From: Polysphondylium violaceum
Taxonomy: Eukaryota; Evosea; Eumycetozoa; Dictyosteliales; Dictyosteliaceae
DNA length: 64,000 bases
NCBI GenBank assembly: GCA_000277445.1
Contig: AJWJ01000027.1
Span: 1-64,000, forward strand
Direction of reading: 5' to 3'
Below the pieces are notes generated by a model. The model made no database searches. It had not been told where the DNA came from and worked only from the letters and a program-made list of their open reading frames with translations. This document shows positions 1 through 11,247 of the stretch, one piece after another. The stretch's first letter is position 1; the number at the start of each line of letters is the position of its first letter. The position numbers and the translations under genes were made by a program.

Positions 1-97
<97 letters not shown>
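1..97 (+). repeat. CAA trinucleotide repeat coding for polyglutamine
   Basis: Thirty-two consecutive CAA triplets (2-97) lie in frame with the partial gene that follows and read as at least 32 glutamines. Homopolymeric amino-acid runs like this are typical of dictyostelid proteins. The run continues off the left edge, so its full length is unknown. Confidence 0.9.
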
Positions 98-98
<1 letters not shown>

Positions 99-586
99 TA
101 AATAATGTAACTAGTAACAATAATAGTAATAATAATAATCAATTATGTAATATAGAAGAAATTAAAAAAGTATTTTTAAATTTATTTAAAGAAACAGTAT
201 CTTTACAAAGTAAAGTAGTAAAGATATTATCGGTTAAAAACAATCAACACATTACAAATTTAGTGATTTCAAACAAACAAACAGTGTCTGAAATTATTCA
301 ATATCAAATACCCAAACTATTTCAACAGAAATTGGCAAACAATCAATACTTTGAAATATTTTGGATTGATAAGAGAAATGAATATAGTCAATTCTTTCAA
401 CAAGATCTTGATCAACCTTTATTCTCATTTTTAAACAACTATGACATGATTGGTATCTCTACTCTAACTGAATCACAAGCATCGAAAAAACCTCTTACTT
501 TTATAATCACTGAATCTGGTTCAAAAGCCACAATTCAATTTAATTCAAAATTGGATTCAAATAGAGTTGCAAATATTCAATTTTAA
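2..586 (+). CDS. 3' end of an Asn/Gln-rich protein of unknown function (partial)
   Basis: Frame 2 is open from the left edge to the TAA at 584-586, giving about 194 residues of C-terminus. It begins with the polyglutamine run, passes through a short Asn/Ser-rich spacer, and then becomes an ordered-looking segment. That segment contains IEEIKKVFLNLFKE, then EIIQYQIPKLFQQKL, and ends near NRVANIQF. The change from low complexity to mixed hydrophobic and charged sequence suggests a folded C-terminal domain of roughly 140 residues. I do not recognise the family. No start codon is needed here because the 5' part lies outside the window. The gene converges on malic enzyme, whose stop lies 227 bases away. 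Confidence 0.75.
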
Positions 587-813
587 TCAATAATTATCTC
601 TTTCTCATCTCTATATATAATTCTTTTAATGTATACAACATCAACAAAAAAACTAATAAATTTTTAATTTAAAACTATAATCTTTGTAAATCTTGATTAA
701 TTCAGATTTGAGATATATATATATATATAAAAATGCGTAAATTAATTTATTTTTATTTATAATTTTGATCTTAAACTAGTAGTATTAGCATTATGAGCAA
801 TATTATTAGATAG

Positions 814-3012
814 TCAATTATTATAGGATGGATTGTATTGGTAAGCTTTAACGAGGGCTTCAATAGATTCTGGTCTTGGGAGAGTGGCCATACCTTCTTC
901 GTAAGCTTTTTCAATGACGTTGATGGCAATCTTTGTAGAGATTTCTCTGATTCTGTTGAGACCTGGATAGATTTTACCAGTGACGACTTCAGAGTCTTCG
1001 ACAAAGGAGGCAAGAGTTTTGGCGGCAGTGATGATCATTTCGTCGGTGACGTGTTTGGCTTTGCAGAGGACAGAGCCCAAACCGAGACCTGGGAAAATGT
1101 ACATATTGTTACCTTGACCTGGAACAAAAGTGTGACCGTTGTATTCAACTGGAGCAAATGGAGAACCACTGGCAAAGATGCAACGACCGTCGGTCCAAGA
1201 GTAAGCTTGTTCAGCAGTGCATTCAGCGTTGGTGGTTGGATTGCTGAGAGCAAAAACGATTGGTTTTTGGACGTGTTTGGCCATTTCTCTGACGACTTCT
1301 TCAGAGAAACTACCACCGATACCGGAGAGACCAATGATGGCGGTTGGTTTGACGTCTCTGACAACTTCAATGAGTGATTTTAATTGGTGGTTGTAATCTG
1401 AACGAGCATAGGCCTTCTTTTGTGGGGTCAAAGTATCACCACGAGTGGTGGTAATGAGACCTTTACTATCAACAAACCAGAAACACTTTCTAGCTTCTTC
1501 TTCTGGAATACCAGCCTCAGCAAAAAGACTCATGATGCAATCAGCAACACCAATACCAGCAGAGCCAGCACCTAAAAATACTAATCTTTGATCTTTTAAT
1601 GGGATTTGGACGGCACGGAAAGCATTGATGCAACCAGAGAGAATAACAGCACCAGTACCTTGGATATCGTCGTTGAAACAGAGGTATTTGTGTCTGTAGT
1701 CGTCCAAGAGTTTGAAGCAATGGTCATTGCTAAAATCTTCAAATTGAACCAAAACATTGGGCCATTTGTCAAAGGCGGCTTGGAGGAATTCGTCAACCAA
1801 TGGATAGTATTCAGCGTCTGGAATTCTTGGGTGTCTTTCACCGAGATAGAATTTATCTTCCAAATATTTCTTTGTGTTTGTACCAGAGTCGATAATGACT
1901 GGGAGGGTACGTGATGGATTGAAACCAGCACCGGCAACATAGAGTTGAAGCTTACCAACTGGGATACCCATACCGTTGGTACCTAAATCACCGAGACCGA
2001 GAATACGACTACCATCGGAAACAACGATAATATCGACATCTTGGTTTGGCCAGTTGTTCATCATCTCTCTCATTTGACCTTTATCTTGAGTGGCAAAGTA
2101 CATACCTTGGGCAAAACGGAATTCATTGCCAAACTTTTGACAGGCTTCACCGACGGTTGGAGTGTAGACGATTGGCATCATCAATTCTAAATTGTTGCCT
2201 AACAAAAAGTAGAAAAGGGTTTCATTTCTATCACGAAGACAATTTAAAAAGATGTATCTCTCTAAATTGCTGGCAAAGGATTTGAATTGAGTTAAAGCTC
2301 TTTCGGCTTGTTCTTCAAGATTTTCTACCTTTGGTGGTAATAAACCTCTTAATCCATATTTCTTTCTTTCTTCACAATCAAATCCAGTACCTTTATTTAT
2401 TTTTTTTGAAATTTAATTGATTAATATTGAGTAAGTGATTGGAGGAATATTGAGAAAAAGAAAAGAGAAAATATCAATGGATATTTTTTTTTAAGGGCAA
2501 AAGTGATGGGGTGATGGATAATAATATTTTGGAAAAAAAATAAAAATGGAAAAGGTTGATGTAAATTTAGTGTGGGGGAAATCAATAATAATCTAAAAAA
2601 ATAAACACCCGATCACTGTGATGGTAAAAAGAGATTTGAAATTGAACCGCAAATTGAAGGGGATATCCGGTAATTCATGACTCATGCCCTATTCACATAT
2701 AATTTCGGTTGTTTGTTTTTTTTTTTTCTAATTTTTTTTGATAAAAATAATATTTTTTTTTTTCAATTTTTTTTTTTTTATTGACACAATTTTTTTTAAA
2801 GGGGAACTATAAAAAGACAACCACGCGAAAGGGCATATATAAATAAAATGAAAAAACGAATGATCAAAGTGTGTTGATGTTGATGGGTGTGTGTAATGGG
2901 CATGTGTTTGATGATGATGTATGAATGAAATTTAATTTATATTTATATTTATATTTATATAATTACCTTTATTGGTAGCTGGTGTTCTTAAAATGAATGA
3001 TGGTTTATCCAT
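814..3012 (-). CDS. malA: Malic enzyme (malate dehydrogenase, oxaloacetate-decarboxylating)
   Basis: Two exons: 2967-3012 (starts MDKPSFILRTPATNKG) and 814-2390, giving 540 aa, the usual length for eukaryotic malic enzymes. The enzyme oxidatively decarboxylates malate to pyruvate and CO2 with NAD(P)+. Visible family motifs are the N-terminal GTGFDCEERKKYGLRGLLPP, the catalytic tyrosine segment VYTPTVGEACQ, GMGIPVGKLQLYVAGAGFNP with the catalytic lysine, the metal-binding VQFEDF and CFNDDIQGTG segments, and the dinucleotide-binding LVFLGAGSAGIG. The splice is G|GT across TTACCTTTATTG and restores the conserved NKGTGFD junction. The N-terminus has no long presequence, so a cytosolic enzyme is more likely than a mitochondrial one. 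NAD versus NADP preference cannot be decided here. The 576-nt intron is by far the longest in the window. Confidence 0.93.
2391..2966 (-). other. Long intron of the malic enzyme gene
   Basis: This 576-nt GT-AG intron separates a 46-nt first exon from the rest of malic enzyme. Most other introns here are 55-205 nt. It is T/A-rich and includes a GC-richer stretch near 2590-2680 and poly-T runs near 2710-2810. No open frame of note was seen. An alternative promoter or an embedded RNA is possible but not shown. Confidence 0.7.
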
Positions 3013-3653
3013 TGTGTATGACCTTGTTTATTAAATTATATCGATTGGTTAGTTTACAATTAAAAGATAAACATAGAGAGATATGATTATTTATAATGTT
3101 ATATATAAGCAATTATGTCTCTCGAGATATTATTATTAGTCAGTTGACGTGTTTATACCTTTCGTGTTTATGTGAAGTCTACTATGACAGAGAACAAAAA
3201 GAAAAAGTCAATTTTTATAAAAAAGAAAAAAAATGAAAATTCCAAAAAAATAATTTAAAAAATTGAAAAAAATTGAAAAAAAGAAAAAAATCCCAAACAA
3301 AAGATTTGGATTTGAGTTCTATTGTATGTTGTAAGAGTTGTTTGTTGTGATTTTATATTCAAGAGTTTTTCACTACCACCACCTTTATTCTATTTGTGGT
3401 GCAGGTGTGTGAAATCGGTCATGCGAGGAAATGCATTTTGCAAAACTCTGGTGTGTGGAAAAATTAAAAAAGAAGATTATTTGTTTTTACAAACACTTTC
3501 AACCACACCCCATTCATATTCATATCTCTCAACATATTTATTTAGTTTAAATCTTGTTTTCATATAATTATGTAAAAGAAATAAAGCAATGCGAGATGTA
3601 CATCTAGAATTACTTGAAAAAAAAGGACACACAAATATTTTTAAAAACAAGAT

Positions 3654-3673
3654 AAGGAATTGGCCAATTCCTT
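3654..3673. repeat. Perfect 20-bp palindrome
   Basis: AAGGAATTGGCCAATTCCTT is identical to its reverse complement. It lies about 640 bp upstream of the malic enzyme start. It could be a dimeric transcription-factor site or chance; no second copy was seen in the window. Confidence 0.8.
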
Positions 3674-4283
3674 CAATTGTCATTGTCGAACAACCAATTG
3701 GCAGAATTGTGTGGGGTGAATTGAAAGCAATCGAATTCAAACAATTGAAAAAAGAGATTTTTATTTGTGATCACTTTTTTTTTAAAAAATATCACAATTT
3801 TTGCAAAAATTGAACTACGGTATTCCTTTTGCAGGGTTTTTTAGGTATATTTAGAAGATAGAAATGAATTAATTTATTTTTGTTTAAAACATTCTTTTTA
3901 ATCTACACTTATATAGCTATAATGAATCGGTAGATATCAATCTATAAAAATATTTGTTATCTAGGGGATCGTGTATTCATCGATTCAAAATAAAATATAA
4001 AATAACAGATAAAAATAATTAAAATATAAAGATGTATTGAGTTACTATTATGTACCTATTTCCAAACTAAAGAGTTTTCTACTATAGGTTTGTATGACAA
4101 AAGTAGAAAAGTTGATAAAGTACCATTGAGTGTGTTCTACACTTCAATCTGTTGTATTTGTATTTTTACAATGGCTTAAACAATTTAGATAAATTATCAA
4201 TAAGCACTATCTCAAAACAGGTTATATCTACTAGACAGTCTCGTTATAAGATAGAGTAATTTTTTTCTTTAATTTAAATAAGA

Positions 4284-4407
4284 AGGTTGTATCATGGATC
4301 GGTAACTCAAGGCTTCATGGAGAAATCAATTTGAGTCGTAGATCAAGAAGTCTTTGTCGCTGAATTGTCCCGATCATATCGTCGCAAATAGAACATTGAT
4401 ACAATCT
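4284..4407 (+). ncRNA. Candidate structured non-coding RNA
   Basis: This 124-nt segment has about 40% GC inside much more AT-rich flanks. Its ends pair as an 11-bp stem with one G-U (4284-4294 with 4397-4407). Inside are a 6-bp stem GATCGG/CCGATC (4297-4302 with 4370-4375) and a 6-bp hairpin stem ACTCAA/TTGAGT (4305-4310 with 4331-4336). All three are mutually nested, giving a branched fold. I do not recognise it as 5S rRNA, a spliceosomal RNA or SRP RNA. The strand is arbitrary because the stems fold either way. Confidence 0.3.
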
Positions 4408-5128
4408 CTTAGACAGCTTTTATAATGTGATTAGATCAATCATAATTCAGTTTTTTAAATAAAAATCATGTGATTATTTATTTTGTGGGATAATGAGATG
4501 GCAAAAAAAAAAAAAAAAGAAAAAACGAAAAAAGATCAATTATCACTCACTATCAGATAGTCATCAATCAATCTGTTTTAATGATTAGAAGATACACAAA
4601 AATTTCCCTTTTAACCCTAGAGTTTAAAGAGATAAAACTTTTTTGTTTTCGAGCATAAAAAATCTAGATGGATTAATAATTAATAAAATACCTCGATCAA
4701 GATCGATAGATAGTAGTGTCTAATTTAAAAAAAAAAAAATAGAAATATTTAATATGGATATTCTATGACAGCATGGAGTCTTATATAAAATATTAACGGG
4801 ATAAAAAGATTGGGATAGAAAATAAATAATCAAGCAAATACTTATTTGGGAAAAGAGATGAAATGCCACTGACCAACAACAAGATAAATGAACATAAAGT
4901 TTTTGTATTTTCCAACATATAAATGTTTCAGTGAATAAATAGGTAATAGAATAGTTCATTTATACGTGTAAATTAAAGACCAATATTCTTATTACTACTG
5001 TCGACCAATTATTATTTGTTTTCTTAAAAATTTAAATATTATTTTCACTTTTTGAGAATCACTCTAGAATTATTCATGGACCAAACTATTTGATCCTAAA
5101 CTCGACACATACTGCTGCTATCAATGAT

Positions 5129-5723
5129 ATGAATGATAATAATAATAGTAACAATAGTATAGGTGTTGGTAAAACATTTTCATCATCTAATACTAGACAA
5201 CCAAAAGAATTTAAAACATTATTGTGTGTATTTAGTGCTCTAAAAGGTACTCAAATCACTATTCAATTAAGATCAGATACAGAGTTTTATGGTACTATTG
5301 AAAATGTAGATAAACATTTAAAGTAAGATAGATACAAAGATAAAGATATTAGATAAATACTTACAGTTTGTTACTCTATGTACTATTTTAGTATTGAATT
5401 ATCAGATGCTAGATCAACAAACAAGTTTAACCAAATCATTGAATATCAATTAATATTGGTTCAAAGTAGAAATATAAGATACATTCATATTCCTGATAGA
5501 ATAGATTTAAACAATCTCTTATTTATCTACGTATGTAATCGTAGCTCGTACTAGTATGTACTCTTTACTAATACCAATAGCATTATAGAGTAAAACATTA
5601 TCAGATATAAAAAAGAAAAACCAAAGAACTAAAAGAAAACCAGGTACACTTCCTTATAAAGCAGATGATAATGATAGTGATAATGATAATGATGAGGATA
5701 TTCAAAAAGAAGAAGAAGAGTAA
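5129..5723 (+). CDS. LSM10-like Sm-domain protein (U7 snRNP type)
   Basis: Three exons (5129-5322, 5392-5530, 5589-5723) give 155 aa; the introns are 69 and 58 nt and all phases agree. After an Asn/Ser-rich N-terminus the Sm fold begins with EFKTLLCVFSALKGTQITIQL. Sm1 continues through GTIENVDKHLNIELSDA, and Sm2 is QSRNIRYIHIPD. The TLLC..ALKG opening and the RYIHIPD ending match LSM10 better than canonical Sm or LSM1-8 proteins. In animals LSM10 is a subunit of the U7 snRNP, which cleaves histone pre-mRNA 3' ends. A Lys/Arg stretch and an acidic D/N/E tail follow the fold. The first in-frame ATG (5129) was chosen; upstream the frame stays open to 5036 but has no ATG. Confidence 0.7.
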
Positions 5724-5945
5724 CAAAAGAATAAGATGAAGACAGCATTCAGAAAATTGTTACATAGTCTATTCAAAGTCATACATTTATTTAGTGTATT
5801 AAAACATAGGGATCTCTCATTGTTATAGTACTCGTGTGTTTATTGAATATATGAATTAATAATAACTTGTATTTATAATAAATATTAAACCTTTTTTATT
5901 TTAAAATCTAATCTTTGTAAAGTATATCTAATGCATTATATATTA

Positions 5946-7064
5946 TTAATCGTCCATTTCTTCATCTTCTTCATCATCATCATCATCGTTTACAACTTGA
6001 TCATCTTCTTCCTCATCAGATGAAGCTGGAGGAAGTAAAGAGACTTGTTCATTTACATTTGTTAAAAGAGTTGAAATTTGATCTTCTAGTTCTGGATCTT
6101 TTTCTTTAGAGATCTTTAGAAGATCCTTTGCAGTTGAAAGACATTCTTGGGCAGAGAGAGGTTCTTTGAGATTATTGTAAACGACACCAAGTGTGTACCA
6201 AACCTCTGCAATGTTGTCTTGTTCATTCACCAATTGTTCTAATATATCTACAGCGACTCTATTTTGAGCCAATTCTATAAACAGCAATGCAATGCTGTAT
6301 CTATAATCAAATTCGGGTCTTTCATCGACATCTGCGTTTTCCCAGAGGCCATAAGACTTTGTGAGATACTCTGTGGCCTCTTGATTCTTGACCTGACTGA
6401 TCTTCATACTGGCCATCAAACTGTAGGGCTCTGGACTGTAGGGCGAGCACTCGATGGCTTTGAGGAGATTCTTTTCGCATTCTGTCTCGGCATTGTCATC
6501 AAAACACTGATCGGTGAGATACAACTCGGCCAATGAACAACAGGCCGAACAGATTTGCTGTTTAATGTCGGCCACAGGGTCCTGTTCTTCCTCGTCCTCA
6601 TAGTCTTCCTCGAGCTCTTGCTCATCAGTCAAACCAGCGTCCTTGGTGGACAATGGCTTGGGGACACTGGTGCTGGCGGCACCGTTGCTGACCAATCTGT
6701 GTAACTCTCTCTCCATAATTTCAATACCCTTATTATAACAACGCACGGCATCATCACCACCAACCAACTGACCGAGATTCATGTATGCACTGGCACTTTC
6801 TTCTGGGTTGGTTTGAATGCTCTTGAAAAAATATGATTTGGCCTGCTCGAGATCACCCATCTCCAACAGGATCTCACCAATGGTGTCCATCAACACTGTG
6901 TCTGTGGGCTCCAATTTAAGGGCATTTTGAAAACAATTGAGGGCCTTGTCAAAATGAAATCTAGCGGCAAATTCTTCTCCCTCCTCCATCCACTGATCTG
7001 CTGTCTTTACTTTAGTCTTTTGTGCTTTGACTTTAGATGCTGCTGATTTCTTTCCTCCTGTCAT
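5946..7064 (-). CDS. TPR protein, Acl4-like ribosomal-protein assembly chaperone
   Basis: Single exon, 372 aa. The N-terminus is Lys/Ala-rich (MTGGKKSAASKVKAQKTK). TPR-type helical repeats then run from about residue 25 to 320, for example DQWMEEGEEFAARFHFDKAL, ALNCFQNALKLEPTD and AEVWYTLGVVYNNLKEPLSAQE. The protein ends in a strongly acidic D/E tract of about 35 residues. The ordered TPRs, the DPVADIKQQICSACCSLAELYLTDQ segment and the acidic tail fit the eukaryotic Acl4 family. Acl4 binds newly made ribosomal protein L4 and escorts it to the nucleus in yeast. TPR folds are degenerate, so the exact family carries moderate confidence. Its start is about 160 bp from the stop of the next gene, on the same strand. 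Confidence 0.7.
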   Translation of the reverse strand: MTGGKKSAASKVKAQKTKVKTADQWMEEGEEFAARFHFDKALNCFQNALKLEPTDTVLMDTIGEILLEMGDLEQAKSYFFKSIQTNPEESASAYMNLGQLVGGDDAVRCYNKGIEIMERELHRLVSNGAASTSVPKPLSTKDAGLTDEQELEEDYEDEEEQDPVADIKQQICSACCSLAELYLTDQCFDDNAETECEKNLLKAIECSPYSPEPYSLMASMKISQVKNQEATEYLTKSYGLWENADVDERPEFDYRYSIALLFIELAQNRVAVDILEQLVNEQDNIAEVWYTLGVVYNNLKEPLSAQECLSTAKDLLKISKEKDPELEDQISTLLTNVNEQVSLLPPASSDEEEDDQVVNDDDDDEEDEEMDD

Positions 7065-7227
7065 TATTCTTTTCCTCTTTATATATCTAAATCTACAGGT
7101 GGATTAAATTAAAAAATAAAAAAAAAAAACGAACGATTTTTTGTGCGAAAAAAAAAAAAGACGATAAAATTATTTCTTCTTTTTTCGCACAATTCATATG
7201 AAAAGATTTATATATAAATAGTTTTGT

Positions 7228-9164
7228 TTATTGGTTAACAATACCCAAGTGTTGATCACCATTTAATAAACTAATTGATTTGAAATTAAGGGTTTCAAAA
7301 GAAGAGGGGAGGTAGTTGTATGCAAGATTGATGACAGACTCGCACCAGTTGAACCAAATTTGTAAATGATCCTCATCTGTTCTTTTGGACCATGGTGCAG
7401 AGGGATGGTAGAGATGCACGATAAACACCTCGGGAAACACGTAAAAGTTGTATCCCAATAGAGATAGATGATAAGAGTGTGAGACCTTGTCCCAGCCATA
7501 GCCGCTGAAACGTGGATCGAATTGGAGGGCGGTTTTTCTAAATACAGTGTATGGCTCCCAATGGTTCATGTAGGTGGCCTTGTAGATATCGGTGGCAGTT
7601 TCCCACGATTTGTAGTCGGTGGCCTCGTGGGCTTCCGGAGCAAAACGTACGTGGATTTGTCGGGCGGCGTCTTGGGCGATCAATGAGATCATGGTCTCTT
7701 TGTTGTCAGGTAAGCGATAGGTGTTGTCGAGATCGTAGCCATCAATTTCAAACGGTGCCACAGCAATCACTGATTTAGGGTCATTGAGAAGCGCGGGGTT
7801 ATTTTGCAAGGCCTCTCTCATTATGTGGTGGGCGTTGGGCGAGGGCACAAAATCAATGTCCAACACAAAGACATAATCAGTTCTCGAGTAGTCTATGGCT
7901 ACGTTTCTGAGATAGTTGATGGGATAGGGTTTGTCGTTGAAATGCTTGAATACCAAATGGATGTCTGTGTTTTCGGCGAGTGATTTGTGTTGAGGCATCC
8001 TCAAGAGTTGTTTGAGTTTGTCGACATCTGCTTCTTCTTTAATATATATGGCCACAGATATCAAGCCGTCCCAATTCTTACTGCACTCTGTCAACCGATC
8101 CAATCTCGAGATATCCAGCTGACTGACAATGGTAATGTCAGACGATTGGCTATACGCAGACTTGGATGCACGTTTAAAGAATGGCTCTATCTCTCGATCA
8201 TAGTCTCTAATGTACTTGTCAACCAACATGGTCTTGTGGTTGTGCATTGAGCCTGTGACATGGTTGATCATCTCGCTGAACTTGCTTGTCTTGGCATCCA
8301 ATACATTGGTTCTGTCATAGTAGAGTGCAACGTTGCTGATCAAAATACTACCCTTTTCGTAAAGGATAATGTTGGGAATGATGTATTCAAAAGGTCGATT
8401 TGAATGCAATGTAATACTGATGATCGATTTACGTTGCTCCATTTCACTTTTTTCTACACTTGCTACAAATTCCTTTGCAAGTGCTACACTTTCATTGTGT
8501 CTTGTTTCCTTGGGATCATATTTAACTTGACATTCATTGATAACATCGATTCTATTATTGAATCCCAATTGAGTCCCATCACTAAATAAACCCCTAAACA
8601 TTAAACTCATTTTACCTCTATGATTTAGATTTATATATTCCACTTGAAATGTTAATGTATGATATTGAGTTAATAAATTACTATTATTATTATTAGTATG
8701 TGATGATGATGATGATGATTATAAACATATTAGTATATCATTCATTAGCCAACAGGCTATCTATTACAACCTATTTATCCATATGGTTCTAATTACCTTG
8801 AATAGTTTCTTAGATCTATATGTTGAAAGATACCATCCCATTGATGAAAACTCTGTAAAGAGTAGTATGACTGCTGATGTTGATTAGAATTTATGATGAA
8901 AGAGCTCATAAAATGTGAAGATCTCCATGCTTCCTTTTGATCCTTAAAGTTGTGATTATATATTAAATTATTTGTTGGCAATGTAAAGATAGGAGTATTG
9001 TTGTTGTTTTTGTCATTTTTTTGTTGTTTGCTCTGTTGTTGCTGTAGTTGTTTATCTGTACTAGTGGTGTCTTTGTTTGGTGATGGTGTTAATAGTATTA
9101 TCACCAAGGCTAAGGCTATAATACCAAACACCAGTTTATACATACTACCTTTAGGCAGTAACAT
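7228..9164 (-). CDS. GT49/LARGE-like Golgi glycosyltransferase
   Basis: Two exons (8797-9164 and 7228-8680), 606 aa. The N-terminus MLLPKGSMYK is followed by a single hydrophobic segment (KLVFGIIALALVIILL) and a Q/N-rich stem, which is the layout of a type II Golgi enzyme. The middle (about 75-200) reads like a carbohydrate-binding beta domain (QYHTLTFQVEYINLNHRGKM). The C-terminal catalytic domain holds the DxD motif in DYVFVLDIDFVPSPN (Asp397 and Asp399) and the GT49 signature EPYTVFRK...FSGYGWDKVSHSYHL...FPEVFIVHLYHP. Family members transfer glucuronic acid or GlcNAc/Xyl in metazoans; the dictyostelid acceptor is unknown. The 116-nt intron contains a GAT repeat. The AG|T junction was required to keep the frame open. 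Confidence 0.82.
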
Positions 9165-9569
9165 GATTGTATATGTAATAGTATTAAGTGTGTGTGTAAG
9201 GGTATCGACCCAAACTTATTTGTGAGGTACAAATTTAAATTAAAAAAAACTAGGCGTGTGGTAAATTATTTTGTAGGGTGATTCCAAGTGGGGCAGTGAT
9301 TATATATCCATAAATGAATATGTAGGAACTCAATTTCCCTTTCTCTGTATTACAACCCAACAATTTTTTTATCGATTCAAAAATTGCGAGAAAGGGTTCA
9401 AAAAAAACAAAAATAGATAGACAGTTTTTTAAAAAAATCAAAAAAAAACAAAAACGTGGCAGTTTGCTTTCAAAAAAATTTCTGCCAAATTCGTGCAAAA
9501 AAACGAAAAAGCTATTTCCTATTTTTGACTCAGACCAGGATTTTGTTGGCTTTCACAAAAACATGCAGG
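9165..9569. other. Intergenic region between GT49-like and ZNHIT2-like genes
   Basis: About 405 bp of AT-rich sequence that is upstream of the GT49-like gene and downstream of the ZNHIT2-like gene. It contains several A/T runs, and a possible core promoter lies near 9165-9245. No supported gene or structured element was seen. Confidence 0.6.
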
Positions 9570-11247
9570 CTACGAGGCTATGGCATCGCTTTTTATTGAG
9601 ACCTTGTATGCAGTTTTGTGTTGGTCGTAGTAGGTCTTGACAGACAGGGTCAGCGATTCAATCGTGCTCTCGGTTCTCTCGTTAGCCCAAGCGAGAAAAA
9701 AGAGAAGCTTTTTGGAAACAAAGCTCAGGGTTTTGGTCAGTGACAGAGATACTGGGGACGACGATGATGGTGATGAGGAAAGGTGCGTAAAGGCGCGATA
9801 CATGTGTGAGAGGGCAGCGAGAATGGAATGCTTGTGTGAGAGGATCTCGATCATATCTTGGATGATGTGAAATGAGAAATGTGTGTTGCCTTGGTTCATC
9901 AGATGGTGGGCAGCCGTGTGTGTCTTTTCCAAGAGACTGGTAAGTATGATGGGGGTCGATGTTTGTTTCGATAGTTGTTCAATGGTGGATTTGGTCGGTG
10001 GCAGGAGTACTGTCGTAAGTTGGAGGATCATTTCACAGCCTTCTAATGTCTGTTCAATGTTGTCTTGATCAACTTGTTCAAACGAATCTTTGAAAAAGTC
10101 TAATGCCCATTCACCATAGTAACTACGCATTAGATAGCAATAGCAATACAGGATATCAAGTAAATGAAAATACAAAGACTCTGAGGGACTATTTGGGAAT
10201 ATTTTAGATAGAGGTGGGATTTCATTATGTACACTTGGAATATAAAGACCATTCTCTTTTTCCTCTTGCCCTTTCTCTTTAATTTCTCTAATTTTAACAT
10301 TATCTTGTTGTTGTTGTTCTGTCTCCCACCAAGGTACCCAATTATCAAGTAGTCTAGATATAGAACCATCTTTAATAGATTGATAAAATTCTTGAATTTC
10401 ACTTGGTGATAACAAAGCCAACAATTGTTCATTTGTCATTGAAGATATTTTAGATATATCTATGCTATCATCCTCTTGATCATCATCACCATCATCACCA
10501 TCATCATCATCATCATCATCATCTATATTTAATGAATTTGAAACCAATTCTTCAAACTTTGAATCTTCAACTTGATAAATCTCTTTAATTCTTTTTAAAA
10601 AGCCTATAGCATCTTTTGGATCAACTTTATCTATTGCCTTTAAATTATCTCTAACTTGTTCTTCATAAAACCCTCTTGTACAATTCTCACTATGTGATTT
10701 AAAACAACTTGATGAACAATATGATATATTACACCTAGGACATATATAAATTGAAAACTGTATTTTACATCTAATAAGATATCTAAATATTAGTATCAAC
10801 TATTTAATATGAAAATAATCATAATAATACATACACTTTACATAAACTTGAATCACTCTTTTTACCACAACTAGTACTATTATTAATGTCGTTGTTGTCG
10901 AATTCCTTGTTTTCACTACTTAATTTCATATCATCTGAATCTACTGTTGGAGTCGTGCTATCTAGATTATCATTGTTTTTATTATTATGATTATTATAAG
11001 TCACGGAGGACAACTTTAAGAATTGATTGTTGTTATCCTCTTCTTGTTGTTCTTTATCTTTAACTACCACTGGTTTATCATGATCATCTTGTGGATCATC
11101 ATCCTCACCAATCAAAGTGATAAGTTTTTTTTTTTGTACATTGGGGGCATCAACAGGCCCACTTAAGCTATTTTTATCATCACTCTTTTTCCGACTATCG
11201 TCACAATCAACTATTAACAATGATCTGATTATATTATGATTTGACAT
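9570..11247 (-). CDS. HIT-type zinc finger protein, ZNHIT2-like
   Basis: Two exons (10835-11247 and 9570-10770), 537 aa. After a disordered acidic and Asn-rich N-terminus (about 125 residues), the spliced sequence reads SLCKVCKIQFSIYICPRC and then NISYCSSSCFKSHSENC. This is the zf-HIT pattern with paired CxxC, YCxxxC and His/Cys ligands. It continues GFYEEQVRDNLKA, as in ZNHIT2. ZNHIT2 family proteins connect the R2TP/RUVBL chaperone to box C/D snoRNP and U5 snRNP assembly. The 64-nt intron (10771-10834) falls inside the first CxxC; GTATGT is the only donor that both keeps phase and recreates the second cysteine. An Asp-rich run (about residues 230-250) and a helical C-terminal region complete the protein. 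Confidence 0.8.

Larger units (their letters stand above)
3013..5128. other. 2.1-kb intergenic region between malic enzyme and the LSM10-like gene
   Basis: This is the divergent upstream region of two genes. It is mostly AT-rich with A and T runs. Three things stand out: short open frames without convincing coding character at 3322-3813, a perfect 20-bp palindrome at 3654-3673, and a GC-richer segment with nested complementary stems at 4284-4407. I see no tRNA A/B boxes and no transposon ends. Confidence 0.6.

Noticed and set aside
838-1377. Long open frame opposite malic enzyme
   Set aside because: It is the antisense shadow of a strongly conserved malic enzyme exon; its translation has no family features.
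3477-3813. Two overlapping short frames around the 20-bp palindrome
   Set aside because: Neither has a recognisable domain, splice partner or codon pattern above background; kept only as intergenic sequence.
4284-4407. Interpretation of the structured segment as 5S rRNA
   Set aside because: The size and closing stem fit, but the conserved internal 5S sequences are not present.
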